A stretch of 14,360 bases of DNA. Origin: Phycisphaerae bacterium (lineage in GTDB: Bacteria; Planctomycetota; Phycisphaerae; JAAYCJ01). Shown here one piece after another: positions 13,759-14,360 of this stretch. The notes beneath the pieces are model-generated. The model did not search any database, was not told the origin of the DNA, and saw only the letters and a program-made list of their open reading frames with translations. The DNA is taken from positions 1 through 14,360 of the forward strand of contig JAAZAW010000055.1 in the NCBI GenBank assembly GCA_012514125.1, in the 5' to 3' direction. The position numbers and the translations under genes are program-made. How positions within the stretch are numbered: the stretch's first letter is position 1; every line of letters begins with the position of its first letter.

Positions 13759-14359
13759 TCGGGTGTGGCGGACAGCCGGGAATATATAAATCCACCGGCA
13801 CAATATCCTTGGCTCCATTGTGTACTTCCGGGCTCTCAATATAAGGTCCGCCCGAAATCGCACAACTGCCCACCGCTATCACCAGCTTCGGTGCCGGCGT
13901 CGCGTCATACGCCTTCTTCAACGCCAATTCCATATTTCGCGGCACAGGCCCGGTAATCAGCAATCCATCCGCATGTCGCGGCGAAGCCACAAACTGAATC
14001 CCGAATCGTCCAAGGTCGAATACCACCGTCGTCAAAACATTTGTATCTGCCTCGCACGCTCCGCATCCGCCCGCGCTCACCTGCCGCAACTTAAGCGACC
14101 GTCCAAACAAACTACGTGATTTTTTGTCCAACGCCTCCGCCACCCTGAACGTCTCATCGCTTAGCAGTAAATCTTCCCGCTTCCTCGTCGCCAGCCGATA
14201 TTCCGCCTTGAACTCAATCGCACCCTTCGAACAAATCTTTTCACATTCCCCGCAAAAAACACACCGCCCCAGATCGATCGTCACACCTCCCTCCAGACGA
14301 ATCGCCCCCGTTGGGCACAATGCCGCACAAACCTTACACCCCGCCTCACATTTACTCCG
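13712..14359 (-). CDS. Ferredoxin-[NiFe]-hydrogenase small subunit-like fusion (5'-truncated by window edge)
   Basis: The frame is open to the right edge, and translation from the edge starts RSKCEAGCKVCAALCP, so the true start lies outside the window; the TTG at 14320 is internal. Of the 215 visible residues, 4-43 hold two [4Fe-4S] motifs (CEAGCKVCAALC and CVFCGECEKIC), as in the HycF/NuoI-type ferredoxin. The remainder is a NuoB/HycG-type domain with cluster ligands in GGCGACEAD (Cys99, Cys102), VGSCAISGG (Cys166) and PGCPPHP (Cys196). The CxxC spacing matches hydrogenase small subunits rather than the adjacent CC of complex I NuoB, which suggests a group 4 membrane-bound [NiFe] hydrogenase or a related complex. 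The other subunits should lie beyond the edge, upstream of this gene on the minus strand. Confidence 0.88.
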   Translation of the reverse strand, partial: RSKCEAGCKVCAALCPTGAIRLEGGVTIDLGRCVFCGECEKICSKGAIEFKAEYRLATRKREDLLLSDETFRVAEALDKKSRSLFGRSLKLRQVSAGGCGACEADTNVLTTVVFDLGRFGIQFVASPRHADGLLITGPVPRNMELALKKAYDATPAPKLVIAVGSCAISGGPYIESPEVHNGAKDIVPVDLYIPGCPPHPITILDGLLRLLGRIE

Positions 14360-14360
14360 A

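Overview
The window looks like a chromosomal segment of a planctomycete, most likely of the Phycisphaerae type. This is inferred from the gene content: a PEP-CTERM-sorted exoprotein, a secreted protein with dockerin repeats, an H-X9-DG pseudopilin and a small Hc1-like histone in one stretch of roughly 50% GC DNA. Most genes are housekeeping or regulatory. No tRNA, rRNA, CRISPR array or insertion sequence was seen.

Layout. 1-2788 (+) is the bulk of the replicative DNA polymerase III alpha subunit (dnaE), cut by the left edge. 2887-4153 (-) holds two signalling genes: a single-domain CheY-like receiver and a receiver-Hpt protein whose receiver has lost key residues. 4440-6239 (+) is a probable operon of an unrecognised exported or membrane protein, a PfkB-family sugar/nucleoside kinase and a 58-residue histone H1-like protein, closed by an intrinsic terminator. 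6360-7496 (+) holds a FabZ/FabA-like hotdog protein and a probable envelope lipoprotein.

7508-10840 (-) is the most interesting region. A consensus sigma-70-type promoter (10813-10840) starts a leader of about 620 nt. The leader carries a cobalamin riboswitch (about 10559-10801), a possible antiterminator and an intrinsic terminator (10459-10493). The first downstream gene is a PEP-CTERM exoprotein. After a second strong hairpin come a secreted dockerin-repeat protein with a C-terminal hydrophobic anchor and an H-X9-DG pseudopilin. The layout suggests that vitamin B12 switches off a surface-protein operon containing no recognisable B12 biosynthesis or classical transport gene, so these proteins are candidates for B12 capture at the cell surface.

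10861-11865 (-) is a lone oligopeptide-type ABC ATPase, preceded by a short tandem repeat (11905-11946). 11992-12504 (-) encodes a small membrane protein with a bactofilin-like beta-rich part. 12634-13758 (+) is mutY. Its 3' end overlaps, tail to tail, a fused ferredoxin/[NiFe]-hydrogenase small-subunit-like gene (13712 to the right edge, minus strand), which probably begins a membrane-bound hydrogenase locus continuing outside the window.
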